A DNA stretch of 64,000 nucleotides from NCBI GenBank assembly GCA_041319085.1, contig CP101033.1:2196501-2260500 (forward strand), read 5' to 3'. This DNA is from Aeromonas veronii. GTDB lineage: Bacteria; Pseudomonadota; Gammaproteobacteria; Enterobacterales; Aeromonadaceae. The notes beneath the pieces are model-generated. The model made no database searches, was not told the DNA's origin, and saw only the letters and a program-made list of their open reading frames with translations. Shown here piece by piece: positions 16,486 through 24,815 of this stretch (within the stretch, counting starts at the first letter, position 1; each line of letters begins with the position of its first letter). A program made the translations under genes and the position numbers.

Positions 16486-19400
16486 TTATTTCAACTTGAC
16501 TTTATTTAAAATAAGACTTTTTATTGATGTAAACACACTATCAACCTTAACGGATAGTTTGCTATTGTGCTTATCCACTGCTGCTTGTGCAACTACATTG
16601 CCGTTGTTTGCTGCTTTCGTATACCAAGCGATAGCCGCATTATAATCTTTTTCCAGGCCATCTCCGTTTTCGTATGCTTTGGCCAGCCGGCACTGCGCAT
16701 CCGGGTTGTTATTTTCAGCCGCGAGTGCTAGCCAAAGCATAAAATCTGACTGACCTTCTGTTAACAAGTAATCGGCAGAACACATTCTTGTGACGGCCAC
16801 TTTACTTTCAGCATGGCCTTGCTCTGCCGCTTTTTTATACCAGAATAGTGACTTTTTATTTTCTTGCTCTTCTAAAATGCCGCTCTCATATATTTGAGCT
16901 AGTTGATATTGAGCATCAACGTTGTTATTCTCTGCTTCATTTTTGCAAAAAGCAATCGTCAACTTAGCATTATTTTCTGCATCCAAACTACCTTGTTTTT
17001 CTGCACGTTCAAATAGTTCAATCGCTTTTTTATAATCTGCTTTAACACCTTGGCCATGACGATGCATTAAACCAAGATAATTCAGCGCCTGAGCGTTTTT
17101 TTGAGCTGCTGATTTTTCAAACCAAATGGCGGCGGATGCATAATCTTGCTCTACATCCTGACCATTTTTATACATAAGGCCCAATCTACATTGGGCATCA
17201 TCAATACCATTTTCTGCGGCCTTTGCTAACCAATTACAAAAATCTGGCTCATTTTCTGCTAGACAATAATTTTTACTATATATTTTCCTTAGGGCTTCTT
17301 TGCTTTCCGCGCTTGCTGAATTATTATTCGCTGCAGATTTTTTGTGCCAAAAAACAGCTTTTTCAAAGTTTTCTTTATACTCATAGAGAGCACCAAGTAA
17401 AGATTGTGCACTTGCATTATCTTGTTCGGCGGCTGATTCATACCAATACACCGCTTGTTCATCATCTTGCTCAACCCCTCGGCCATTTCGGTACATCCAG
17501 CCAAGGTTAACTTGTGCATTAGCATTGCCTTGCTCGGCTGCTAATTTATACCAATGCGCCGCCAATTTATCATCTTGCTTAACTCCTCGACCATATTCAT
17601 ACATCCAGCCAAAGTTAAATTGCGCATTAACATTACCTTGATCGGCGGATAATTGATACCAATACACCGCTTGCGCATCATCTTGCTTAATCCCTCGGCC
17701 ATATTCGTACATTTCGCCAAGATTAAATTGCGCATCAGCATTACCTTGCTTGGCGGTTAGTTGATACCAATGCACCGCTTGTGCATAATCTTGTGCAACC
17801 CCCTGGCCACTTCCGTACATAACACCAAGTTTAAATTGCGCATCAGCATTACCTTGTTCAGCGGCTAATTGATACCAATGCACCGCTTGCGCATCATCTT
17901 GCTTAATCCCTCGACCATATTCGTACATTTCGCCAAGATTAAATTGCGCATCAGCATTACCTTGTTCAGCGGCTAATTGATACCAATGCACCACGAATAC
18001 ACCATTTTGCTTAACCCCTATGCCATGTTCGTACATCCAGCCAAGCTTAAATTGTGCATTAACATTGCTTTGCCTTGCGGCCAAATGATACCAATGCACC
18101 GCTAATACATCATCCTTCGCAACCCCTCGGCCCTCTTCGCACATTCGTCCAAGGTTAAATTGCGCATTAGCATTGCCTTGTTCAGCGGCTAACTCATACC
18201 AATAAGCAGCCTGTTTATCATCTTGCGCAACCCCTTGGCCATTTTCGTACATCACACCAAGTTTAAATTGTGCACTAGCATTCTTTTGCTTGGCGACTAA
18301 TTGATACCAATGCACCGCTTGCGCATCATCTTGCTCACCCCCTCGTCCATCTAGGTACAACCCGACAAGGTTCAATTGTGCATTTGAATTGCCTTGCTTG
18401 GCAGCTAATTGATACCAATGCACCGCTTGCGCATCATCTTGCCTAACCCCTCGGCCATTTGCGTACATCGAGCCAAGGTTATTTTGTGCATTAGCATTGC
18501 CTTGCTCGGCAGCTAATTGATACCAATGCACTGCTTGCGCATCATCTTGCTTAACCTCTCGGCCATTTGCGTACATTGAGCCAAGGTTATTTTGTGCATC
18601 AGCATGACCTTGTTCAGCGGCTAATTGAAACCAATGCGTCGCCCAGACATCATCTGGCCTAACCCCTCTGCCATTTAGATACATGCAGCCAAGGTTAAAT
18701 TGCGCATTCGCATTACCTTGTTCGGCGGCTAATTGATACCAATGTGCCGCCAATTTATCATCCTGTACAACACCTCTGCCATCTTCGCACATACAGCCAA
18801 AACTACGTTGCGCAACAGCATTGCCTTGCTCTGCCGATAATTTAAACCAATACGCAGACTGTGTAAAATCTTCTTTAACACCCAGCCCATGCAAATAGAT
18901 CAACCCAAGAGCACATTGTGCATTGGCATCATTTTTCTTGGCAGACAAATCAAACCAATAAAAAGCTTGCGCATCATCTTGCGCAACACCGTGACCATCC
19001 TGATACATCATCCCTAATTCATATTGGGCTTGTGCATCCCCCTTGCCAGCTAAAGTGATGATTTTATATTTGTTATTTTGAACGGCTTTATTTTCCGATA
19101 CATCATCAAAAGACAATAAATCACGCAGCTGGCTGATAGATAATTCATCAATTATCCAAGAGCTATCGACAAAGGGTAAATGCAAGGTGGAATTTCGGTT
19201 GGATACAAATAACAGCAATTGCGATAAACATGAGTCGGATAAATAAGCACCTATTGTTTCTAAATCCTTAAAATGATACTCGCCGCTAACAATTAATAAA
19301 CTCGCTGAAAAATAGTGTTCAACATCTTGCGCCGGCATGCGCAATAAACGCAGCAACATGCTTTCAAGACCATTATTTTTGGCTTGCGGCATAACCGAGA

Positions 19401-19614
19401 ATTCAGGCATGGAAGGCTTTTCCAGTAAGTCAACACACGACCAGCCTCGGCGGCCACTTGCTAGCCAGATCTCAACTTCCAGCTTACTGGCTAAATAATG
19501 GTCATTTTCCCACGCACTGATCAACTGACTGATCGCCGCATTTGCCGCTTGAATCGACTCGCCCGCCATACTTGGCAAATCGTTAAGAAGAATATAAACC
19601 TGCTTACGCTTCAT
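16486..19614 (-). CDS. Giant Sel1-repeat protein with degenerate TerY-like N-terminus (1042 aa)
   Basis: Residues 1 to about 185 resemble a vWA domain (KQVYILLNDLPSMAGESIQA), but the MIDAS pattern DxSxS reads NxLxS and should not bind metal normally. About 20 Sel1-like repeats follow; fifteen consecutive ones keep a strict 36-residue spacing with a core like AQFNLGEMYEYGRGIKQDDA. Units 11 and 13 are almost identical in DNA (near 17890-17965 and 17675-17750), so the array is recently expanded. The start is the ATG at 19614; a TTG codon just before it is in frame. It is a soluble, solenoid-type binding protein. It is a paralog in architecture of the gene at 9994 and heads the island gene set. 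Confidence 0.8.
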   Translation of the reverse strand: MKRKQVYILLNDLPSMAGESIQAANAAISQLISAWENDHYLASKLEVEIWLASGRRGWSCVDLLEKPSMPEFSVMPQAKNNGLESMLLRLLRMPAQDVEHYFSASLLIVSGEYHFKDLETIGAYLSDSCLSQLLLFVSNRNSTLHLPFVDSSWIIDELSISQLRDLLSFDDVSENKAVQNNKYKIITLAGKGDAQAQYELGMMYQDGHGVAQDDAQAFYWFDLSAKKNDANAQCALGLIYLHGLGVKEDFTQSAYWFKLSAEQGNAVAQRSFGCMCEDGRGVVQDDKLAAHWYQLAAEQGNANAQFNLGCMYLNGRGVRPDDVWATHWFQLAAEQGHADAQNNLGSMYANGREVKQDDAQAVHWYQLAAEQGNANAQNNLGSMYANGRGVRQDDAQAVHWYQLAAKQGNSNAQLNLVGLYLDGRGGEQDDAQAVHWYQLVAKQKNASAQFKLGVMYENGQGVAQDDKQAAYWYELAAEQGNANAQFNLGRMCEEGRGVAKDDVLAVHWYHLAARQSNVNAQFKLGWMYEHGIGVKQNGVFVVHWYQLAAEQGNADAQFNLGEMYEYGRGIKQDDAQAVHWYQLAAEQGNADAQFKLGVMYGSGQGVAQDYAQAVHWYQLTAKQGNADAQFNLGEMYEYGRGIKQDDAQAVYWYQLSADQGNVNAQFNFGWMYEYGRGVKQDDKLAAHWYKLAAEQGNANAQVNLGWMYRNGRGVEQDDEQAVYWYESAAEQDNASAQSLLGALYEYKENFEKAVFWHKKSAANNNSASAESKEALRKIYSKNYCLAENEPDFCNWLAKAAENGIDDAQCRLGLMYKNGQDVEQDYASAAIWFEKSAAQKNAQALNYLGLMHRHGQGVKADYKKAIELFERAEKQGSLDAENNAKLTIAFCKNEAENNNVDAQYQLAQIYESGILEEQENKKSLFWYKKAAEQGHAESKVAVTRMCSADYLLTEGQSDFMLWLALAAENNNPDAQCRLAKAYENGDGLEKDYNAAIAWYTKAANNGNVVAQAAVDKHNSKLSVKVDSVFTSIKSLILNKVKLK

Positions 19615-19687
19615 CAATTGACTCTGTTATCAAATAAAAATTACTTTACCAAAAATTACCTATTGAGTGATATATGAAAATGAACAG

Positions 19688-19751
19688 CGGGGTCAAAGCA
19701 GAGCAAGATCATGAACGTTTTTCGTTCAAACAGCTCTAGTTGTTGACCCCG
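19688..19751. repeat. Imperfect 64-nt stem-loop upstream of the giant Sel1 gene
   Basis: Outer arms CGGGGTCAA (19688-19696) and TTGACCCCG (19743-19751), a middle AGAGC/GCTCT pair and an inner GAACG/CGTTC hairpin fold together. It could be a terminator-less structured RNA, a protein-binding site or the end of a lost mobile element. Confidence 0.4.
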
Positions 19752-19905
19752 AAGATCGGTAACTGTCCACCAACAGGGTCTCACAGTGTATTGACACGCA
19801 AATAATTAGACGATCGTCTCTTGATCCACATTTGCCTCTTGTTTGATCCTACCCATCTGGCAACCTTGCCTTTTGTATAAGCGTAGGCCATCCACTTACA
19901 CACTC

Positions 19906-19934
19906 GGAAACACCCCCACGGGCGTGGGGAAGAC
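19906..19934 (-). CRISPR. Solitary type I-E-like CRISPR repeat at the island edge
   Basis: On the minus strand a 29-base unit starts GTCTTCCCCACGCCCGTGGG and ends GTGTTTCC. It has the palindromic CCCCAC/GTGGGG core and 28-29-base length of I-E repeats. There is no second repeat and no cas gene in the window, so it is at most a relic. It abuts the right 153-bp repeat exactly, sharing its last base. Confidence 0.5.
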
Positions 19935-20086
19935 CACCAGGACGCACCATAACAGTTTGAATAAATTGCAGATGTGGATTTATTGCTCAATTGGTCAGAT
20001 CACTACTTTGACATGGCATATGCGGTGTCGTTGGTTCGAATCCAGTTGAACACTGATGTGGGTTTATAGCTCAGTTGGTTAGAGCA
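19934..20086 (+). repeat. Right copy of the 153-bp direct repeat bounding the island
   Basis: Matches 4920-5072 with two mismatches. It starts with a tRNA-Val 3' end (CACCAGGACGCACCA) fused to the CRISPR-like repeat and ends inside the chimeric tRNA. Confidence 0.92.
19976..20054 (+). pseudogene. Decayed tRNA-Val copy (right)
   Basis: Same defects as the left copy at 4962-5040 (unpaired acceptor strands, expanded variable region); one base differs. Part of the duplicated boundary. Confidence 0.8.
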
Positions 20087-20136
20087 TCACCTTGACATGG
20101 TGGGGGTCGGTGGTTCGAATCCACTAGGACGCACCA
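20060..20136 (+). pseudogene. Chimeric tRNA-Val(GAC) with mismatched acceptor stem
   Basis: 77 nt. The 5' third is type A (GGGTTTA acceptor strand) and the rest is type B (AGGACGC acceptor strand, CCA encoded). Anticodon stem and loop (GAC) are intact. In the acceptor stem pairs 2 and 7 fail and two others are G.T, so function is doubtful. It is explained by deletion between neighbouring type A and type B genes (as at 5046 and 5160). Confidence 0.8.
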
Positions 20137-20142
20137 GATTGA

Positions 20143-20162
20143 AGAAGCCCGCTCCCCGAGCG
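20143..20162 (+). terminator. tRNA terminator split by the IS4-family element (left half)
   Basis: Together with 21593-21612 this was one hairpin: stem AGCCCGCT / AGCGGGCT, loop CCCCG, then TTTT. The element sits exactly in the hairpin centre, with CGCTCCCCGAGCG duplicated at 20150-20162 and 21593-21605. Confidence 0.75.
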
Positions 20163-21592
20163 CAATGCTGATCAGTTAAGGATCCATTGACCGATCCTTC
20201 TGCTGTAGGACAATCCGGAACCAATCACTGGTTCCGGATTTTTTTATGTCTATTGCAAACGACCTGAGCGATGTTGTTGAGACATCTGGCGACATGCTGG
20301 CTCGGCTGGCAATTTTTGCCGACCATATTCCCGACGAATGGATTACTGCCGCTGCCGCCTTGTCTGAAAAGGCCACTATCCGCCGACGCCGCTTACCTTC
20401 TGATATGGTCTTGTGGCTCGTCGTGGGGATGGCCTTTTTCCGTAATGAGCCCATCTCCGAGGTCGCTCGGCGCCTCAATATCTGTGCAGAAGGGTTGGCC
20501 AATGACGCCTTGCTCGCGGACAGTGCCCTGTCTCAAGCCCGTCAGCGACTCGGCAAACAGCCGCTCGAGTGGCTGTTCAAGCAGTGTGCCGATGTGTGGG
20601 GACGGGAACGTTATCCTGAAGACCAGTGGCACGGTTTACAGGTCTTTGCCATCGATGGAGCCCTGTTTCGTACCCAGGATATGCCTGAACTCAGGGCGCA
20701 TTTCGGTTCGGGTAACACGTCAACCAACCGGCAGACACCCTATCCAATGCTGCGGCTGGTCACGCTGATGAATGTCCGCTCGCATGTCATTGCCAACGCG
20801 GCCATCAGCCCGTATCGCAAAGGGGAAATCCCCCTGGCCAGTGAGTTCATTCACTCATTGCCGGACAAGTCGGTGACCCTGCTGGATAAAGGTTTCTTCG
20901 GTGCCGACCTGTTGCTACGAATTCAGGCCGAAGACACCGACCGTCACTGGCTCATCCCGGAACGCAAGGGGCTGGTATACACGGAACTGGAGCGCTATGG
21001 CGACGGTGACCGTCTGTTGCAAATGACGGTCTCGCCTCAGGCACGCAAGAAAAACCCGGCGTTGCCGACGCACTGGCAAGTTCGCGCAGTGACCTACGAG
21101 GTGGCAGGCAAGGAGAAAACGGTCTTTACCTCCCTGCCCGTAACCCGATTCAGCGCAGCGCAGGTGGCGACCCTGTACCACGAGCGCTGGGAAATCGAGT
21201 TGGGATACCGGGATATCAAAAGTGCGATGCAGCACAACGCCATCACACTGAGAAGCAAGAAAGTGGACTTGGTTTATCAGGAACTGTGGGGTTTGCTGCT
21301 TGGATACAATCTGGTCAGGCGGGAGGCGAGCCAGGCCGCCGTAGCTCATCAGCGAGCGCCCAATGAGGTGAGCTTCAAGTTTGCCTGTCAGTTCATCGCG
21401 AACCAGATGGCAGTGATGGCGGGCGCGATATCGCCAGCCCATACCCCACGGAGGTTGGCGGAGTTGCGGGGGAGCATAGGCGTCATGTTCATAGAAAAAC
21501 GCCCCAGGCCATCGAGACCCAGGGCGGTGAAGATATCAAAGACCCGCTTTCCGGTAGATCGCAATGCGGCTCCGCTTAGGTGAACAGCATTG
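20163..21592 (+). mobile_element. Complete IS4-family insertion sequence, 1430 bp
   Basis: Terminal inverted repeats begin CAATGCTGATCAGTTAAG on the left and CAATGCTGTTCACCTAAG on the right (inverted), with 3 differences in 18. A 13-bp target duplication flanks the element (20150-20162, 21593-21605), in the size range usual for the IS4 group. One intact transposase fills it, so it may still be active. Confidence 0.92.
20246..21583 (+). CDS. IS4-family transposase
   Basis: A 445-residue DDE transposase. The first acidic residue lies in FAIDGALFRT, the second in TLLDKGFFGADLL, and the third in the IS4 signature YHERWEIELGYRDIK, whose Y, R, E and K have the exact Y-(2)-R-(3)-E-(6)-K spacing. 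An N-terminal helical domain common to this IS group precedes the catalytic part. The stop codon overlaps the right inverted repeat. Length and motifs are complete, so the enzyme should be functional. A short hairpin with a T run (about 20211-20245) just upstream of the ATG may limit read-through from the tRNA genes. Confidence 0.93.
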   Translation: MSIANDLSDVVETSGDMLARLAIFADHIPDEWITAAAALSEKATIRRRRLPSDMVLWLVVGMAFFRNEPISEVARRLNICAEGLANDALLADSALSQARQRLGKQPLEWLFKQCADVWGRERYPEDQWHGLQVFAIDGALFRTQDMPELRAHFGSGNTSTNRQTPYPMLRLVTLMNVRSHVIANAAISPYRKGEIPLASEFIHSLPDKSVTLLDKGFFGADLLLRIQAEDTDRHWLIPERKGLVYTELERYGDGDRLLQMTVSPQARKKNPALPTHWQVRAVTYEVAGKEKTVFTSLPVTRFSAAQVATLYHERWEIELGYRDIKSAMQHNAITLRSKKVDLVYQELWGLLLGYNLVRREASQAAVAHQRAPNEVSFKFACQFIANQMAVMAGAISPAHTPRRLAELRGSIGVMFIEKRPRPSRPRAVKISKTRFPVDRNAAPLR

Positions 21593-21718
21593 CGCTCCCC
21601 GAGCGGGCTTTTTGCATTGTGCCGGTTAGCAAGTCAACGGCGAAACGCAATCTCTGCGCAATTAATGTATTGATAGCATTGCCAAAACCTGGGAGAAGAC
21701 TCCCCGAGCCAGGGGGGC

Positions 21719-22603
21719 TCAGCTCGACATGTGCAGCGCCAACCAGACCGCTAGCGGGATCACCAGCACAGAGAGGGCATTGCCACCGAGCACGATACTG
21801 GCCACCTTGTCCGGCTGACAGTGATACTGCTCACAGAGCATGTAATTCAACACCGCAGGAGGCAAGGAAACCGACAACATCAACAGCGGGATCCACTCCG
21901 TCTTGAGCGGCAACAGCCAGATCGCCAGCAGCAGCGACAATCCCCCCGCCAGCAGATAGAGCAGATTACACTTGAGCGCGAGGCCAAGGTGATCGAGCTC
22001 CCCCTCCATCAGGCGAATGCCCAGCGCAAAGAGCATCAGGGGCACCGAGATCTGACCGAGCAGCGAGGCCGTGGTGACCACATATTCCGGCAGCGTGATG
22101 TGCAGGTTGGCCACCAGCAAACCGGCCAGCGCGGCCCACAGCACCGGGCTACGCAGCCACAGCCAGCGAGAGGTGTTGGCCGAGAGAATAAACATGCCGA
22201 CCGAAAAGTGCAGCAGGTTGGAGAGGACAAAGAGGATCACAATGGCCCCCAGTTGCTGCTCGCCAAACGCCAGCACCATCAAGGGGATACCGAGATTGCC
22301 GGTATTTCGGAACATGGCGGGCAAGATCAGGGCTGCCCGCTCAATCCCTTTGAGTTTGAGCAGTGCGAGCAGCAGACCGGGTAACAGGATAACCAGCGCC
22401 CCCGCCGCAATCAGCGGCAGATGTTCCGCCAGCGCCAGCGGATATTTCACCAGCGCGGAGAAGACCAGCGTAGGGGTAAATAGCTCGATATTGGCCCGAT
22501 TGACGTAACCGAGGGCGGCCCCCGGTCGCAATCGTCCATAGAGTGCACCAAGCCCGACCACACCGAACACCGGAATAACAATATTGAGCAGGGCGCTGAA
22601 CAT
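21719..22603 (-). CDS. AEC (auxin efflux carrier) family transporter
   Basis: A 294-residue inner-membrane protein with about ten hydrophobic segments arranged as two inverted halves. AEC-family features include NTGNLGIPLMVLAFGE after the fourth helix and a final LPPAVLNYMLCEQY. Members carry small organic acids or related anions out of or into the cell; the substrate cannot be told. It starts 12 bases after the yaeQ stop, so the two are probably one transcript. It lies just beyond the IS4 element and its flanking sequence shows no truncation. Confidence 0.85.
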   Translation of the reverse strand: MFSALLNIVIPVFGVVGLGALYGRLRPGAALGYVNRANIELFTPTLVFSALVKYPLALAEHLPLIAAGALVILLPGLLLALLKLKGIERAALILPAMFRNTGNLGIPLMVLAFGEQQLGAIVILFVLSNLLHFSVGMFILSANTSRWLWLRSPVLWAALAGLLVANLHITLPEYVVTTASLLGQISVPLMLFALGIRLMEGELDHLGLALKCNLLYLLAGGLSLLLAIWLLPLKTEWIPLLMLSVSLPPAVLNYMLCEQYHCQPDKVASIVLGGNALSVLVIPLAVWLALHMSS

Positions 22604-22615
22604 GGGCGGCGTCCG

Positions 22616-23173
22616 TTACAGTTCGCGGGCCGGCTTGCCCATCAGCACCAGCGGATCCAGCGTCACTTCCAGTGCGCCATTGCTGACCCAGAGCTGACCA
22701 TCGGAGATAGTGCAGGTGAGCTGCATGGTGCGCTCGACCATGGCGGTGAGCGGCAAGGTCTGGCTGTCGGAGAGTTCGATGATGCTGAGATTGTCATGCT
22801 GGCTCAGCTTGCCCTGGTTCTGCTTCCACCAAACGCTGGTGCCACGACCACCGTAGAGATAGAGCACCACCTGACGGGCGCGGTTGCAGGCTTTTTTCAG
22901 TCGTTTTTCATCGGGTTGGCCCAGCTCGATCCAGAGCTCTATTTCGTCCGAGTAGTTCTTGCACCAGAGCTCGGGTTCGTCATCGGCGCTCAATCCCTTG
23001 GTGAACTCCAGTCGCTCGGCAGCGTGCCAGGCAAAGGCCGCCAGCCGGATCATCATCCGTTCATCGGTTTCGGAGGGGTGGCGCGCCAGCGTGAGGGAGA
23101 AGTCCTGATACAGATTGCGATCCATATCAGACAAACTGATCTGGGCCTTGAATACGGTTGCCTTGAGAGCCAT
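22616..23173 (-). CDS. yaeQ: YaeQ family protein
   Basis: A 185-residue protein matching YaeQ throughout: MALKATVFKAQISLSDMDR at the start, ELWCKNYSDEIELWIELGQP in the middle and NLSIIELSD later. YaeQ has a PD-(D/E)XK nuclease-like fold and was once linked to RfaH-independent expression of a haemolysin; its real role is unclear. It is probably co-transcribed with the AEC transporter gene 12 bases downstream. Confidence 0.92.
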   Translation of the reverse strand: MALKATVFKAQISLSDMDRNLYQDFSLTLARHPSETDERMMIRLAAFAWHAAERLEFTKGLSADDEPELWCKNYSDEIELWIELGQPDEKRLKKACNRARQVVLYLYGGRGTSVWWKQNQGKLSQHDNLSIIELSDSQTLPLTAMVERTMQLTCTISDGQLWVSNGALEVTLDPLVLMGKPAREL

Positions 23174-23317
23174 AGAAAACCTTGAACACCTGGATAAGAG
23201 AAGGGTGAGTGGGAAATACGGGCGCCAGTGTAATCAAAATCGGCAGCAGGTTCGACCATCCTGACCAAAGATTTCCCCTTCCCTGCCGGGATAAGTGCTT
23301 TAAAAGACACAAAAAAC

Positions 23318-23343
23318 AAATGCCAGTCCGAAGACTGGCATTT
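23318..23343 (-). terminator. Terminator of the 46-residue membrane protein gene
   Basis: AAATGCCAGTC / GACTGGCATTT stem with a 4-base loop; on the minus strand it is followed by GTTTTTTG. Confidence 0.75.
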
Positions 23344-23362
23344 GGCGGCATGGAGAAGCGAC

Positions 23363-23503
23363 TCACTTCTCGGCGGACTGTACCCCGAACGCGTTCAGCA
23401 GCAGGCAACAGGTCACTGCCACCGCCACGAATCCGCTCAGAAAGATAAAGGGCATGGCCCCATATCCCAGTACTGTCCAGATGGTGTGTTCAAGAAGACT
23501 CAT
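23363..23503 (-). CDS. TIGR02808-type short membrane protein (46 aa)
   Basis: The ATG at 23503, with AAGGA 7 bases upstream, gives MSLLEHTIWTVLGYGAMPFI and on to 46 residues. There is one long membrane helix and a short polar tail. The pattern (MS-L-E--IW-VLGY-AMP) matches the short TIGR02808 family of vibrios and relatives, whose function is unknown. An upstream in-frame ATG would add 27 residues that do not fit the family. A good terminator follows. Confidence 0.75.
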   Translation of the reverse strand: MSLLEHTIWTVLGYGAMPFIFLSGFVAVAVTCCLLLNAFGVQSAEK

Positions 23504-23722
23504 TGTTGTGTCCTTCATCCGGTGAAAGGTGTGTTCCTTCTGGCGGATATTGGCTCCGCTCTTGATGCCTCCATTTGACCTCAATCAGCGGTTGGGTCCT
23601 ATGCCACCAAAGTGATAAATGCAGGGTTCATTTGCGCTGGATCAAGCTTTTTTGGCCAAATATTCATGCAGTTCAAGCAATTACCACCGCCAATTAAGGA
23701 TAGACACAAACGCGGCAGAATA

Positions 23723-23750
23723 AAAAAACGCGCCGGATGGCGCGTTTTTT
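23723..23750 (-). terminator. Bidirectional terminator downstream of fadR
   Basis: AAAAAACGCGCC / GGCGCGTTTTTT stem with a GGAT loop, 19 bases after the fadR stop. Confidence 0.85.
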
Positions 23751-23768
23751 GAAAGAACAGGCAAGGGA

Positions 23769-24482
23769 TCAGTTGTCGCACAGATCGCTTGGCATGTCCT
23801 GACGCAGGCGGGTCCACAGCTTGCCGGACTCGATACCGTACTGGCGGACGGTCATGAACACGGCTTCGTGGTTCTTGGTCTCGGCCAGATTGAGCAGGGT
23901 CTTGTAGTAGGCATCTGCGGTCTCGCGGGCCTGCTTGTCGGAGAAGTAGTAGCTGCCGACCCGGCTGTACAACCCTTTGAAACCGTTCAGGATCAGGGCG
24001 TAGATCGGATTGCCGGAGGCGAATGCCAGCTGGTGGTGCAGGCGATAATCGAACTCGGCATAAGCCTGTGCATTGTTCTCGACCCCATCGGCGCCACGCA
24101 GGATCTCGGCAGCCTGTTCCGGATTGTGACGGATCGCCCCGCGGATAAAGATGGTGCAGATGTGGGTACGGGCGGAGAGCAGTTGGGCTACCAGATCCGG
24201 CACCTTGTCCTGATCCAGACGGGCCAACGTTTCCAGAATATTGAGGCCGGAGGTTTCCCAGAAATTGTTTACCTTGGTCGGCTTGCCATGCTGGATGGTC
24301 AACCAACCATCTCGGGCCAGTCGTTGCAGCACTTCGCGCAAGGTGGTCCGCGTCACCCCGATCAACTCGGATAATTCACGCTCGGCGGGCAGAATAGATC
24401 CGGGAGGAAAGCGATTGTTCCAGATGGACTCGATGATGTATTCCTCGGCAAACCCAGCTGGGCTCTGCGCTTTTATAACCAT
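23769..24482 (-). CDS. fadR: Fatty-acid metabolism regulator FadR
   Basis: A 237-residue GntR-family regulator. The N-terminal winged helix (about 1-75) is almost identical to E. coli FadR, including [20 protein letters not shown], and the acyl-CoA-binding helical domain follows. It represses beta-oxidation genes and activates fabA/fabB; long-chain acyl-CoA releases it from DNA. I start at the ATG at 24482 ([10 protein letters not shown] as in E. coli); an upstream ATG at 24551 adds 23 unrelated residues. Divergent from nhaB as in enteric bacteria. Confidence 0.96.
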   Translation of the reverse strand: MVIKAQSPAGFAEEYIIESIWNNRFPPGSILPAERELSELIGVTRTTLREVLQRLARDGWLTIQHGKPTKVNNFWETSGLNILETLARLDQDKVPDLVAQLLSARTHICTIFIRGAIRHNPEQAAEILRGADGVENNAQAYAEFDYRLHHQLAFASGNPIYALILNGFKGLYSRVGSYYFSDKQARETADAYYKTLLNLAETKNHEAVFMTVRQYGIESGKLWTRLRQDMPSDLCDN

Positions 24483-24815
24483 GAATTGACTCTGTTGTAA
24501 TGCGTAAAAAGGCTGACGAATGATATCAAAGCGATGATGGCTGGCAAGCATAAGGTCAGGCCTCTGCTCACATATGGCAAATATAGTGTTGGGAATATGT
24601 ATTTAATCGCCACGGGGGAGCCAGCCAACCCCGACAAGGTGGTTATAAAACAGACACATGGGCAGAGATCCAGCGGCAATCATTTATAATCGTCACGCTT
24701 TTTGATTAAAATCACGAGGAATCAGAGAGATAAAGGCCAACATCCGGAGGCACAGGTCGAATCATCCTTGACTGCATAGAAGCAGATCCTAACAACAAAG
24801 TTGAGACCCATTATC
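24483..24815. other. Divergent fadR-nhaB intergenic region
   Basis: 333 bases with several AT-rich -10-like boxes (for example TATAAT at 24685-24690) and a TTGACT near 24763. No promoter with a proper spacer and no clear FadR operator could be fixed by eye. Confidence 0.4.
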
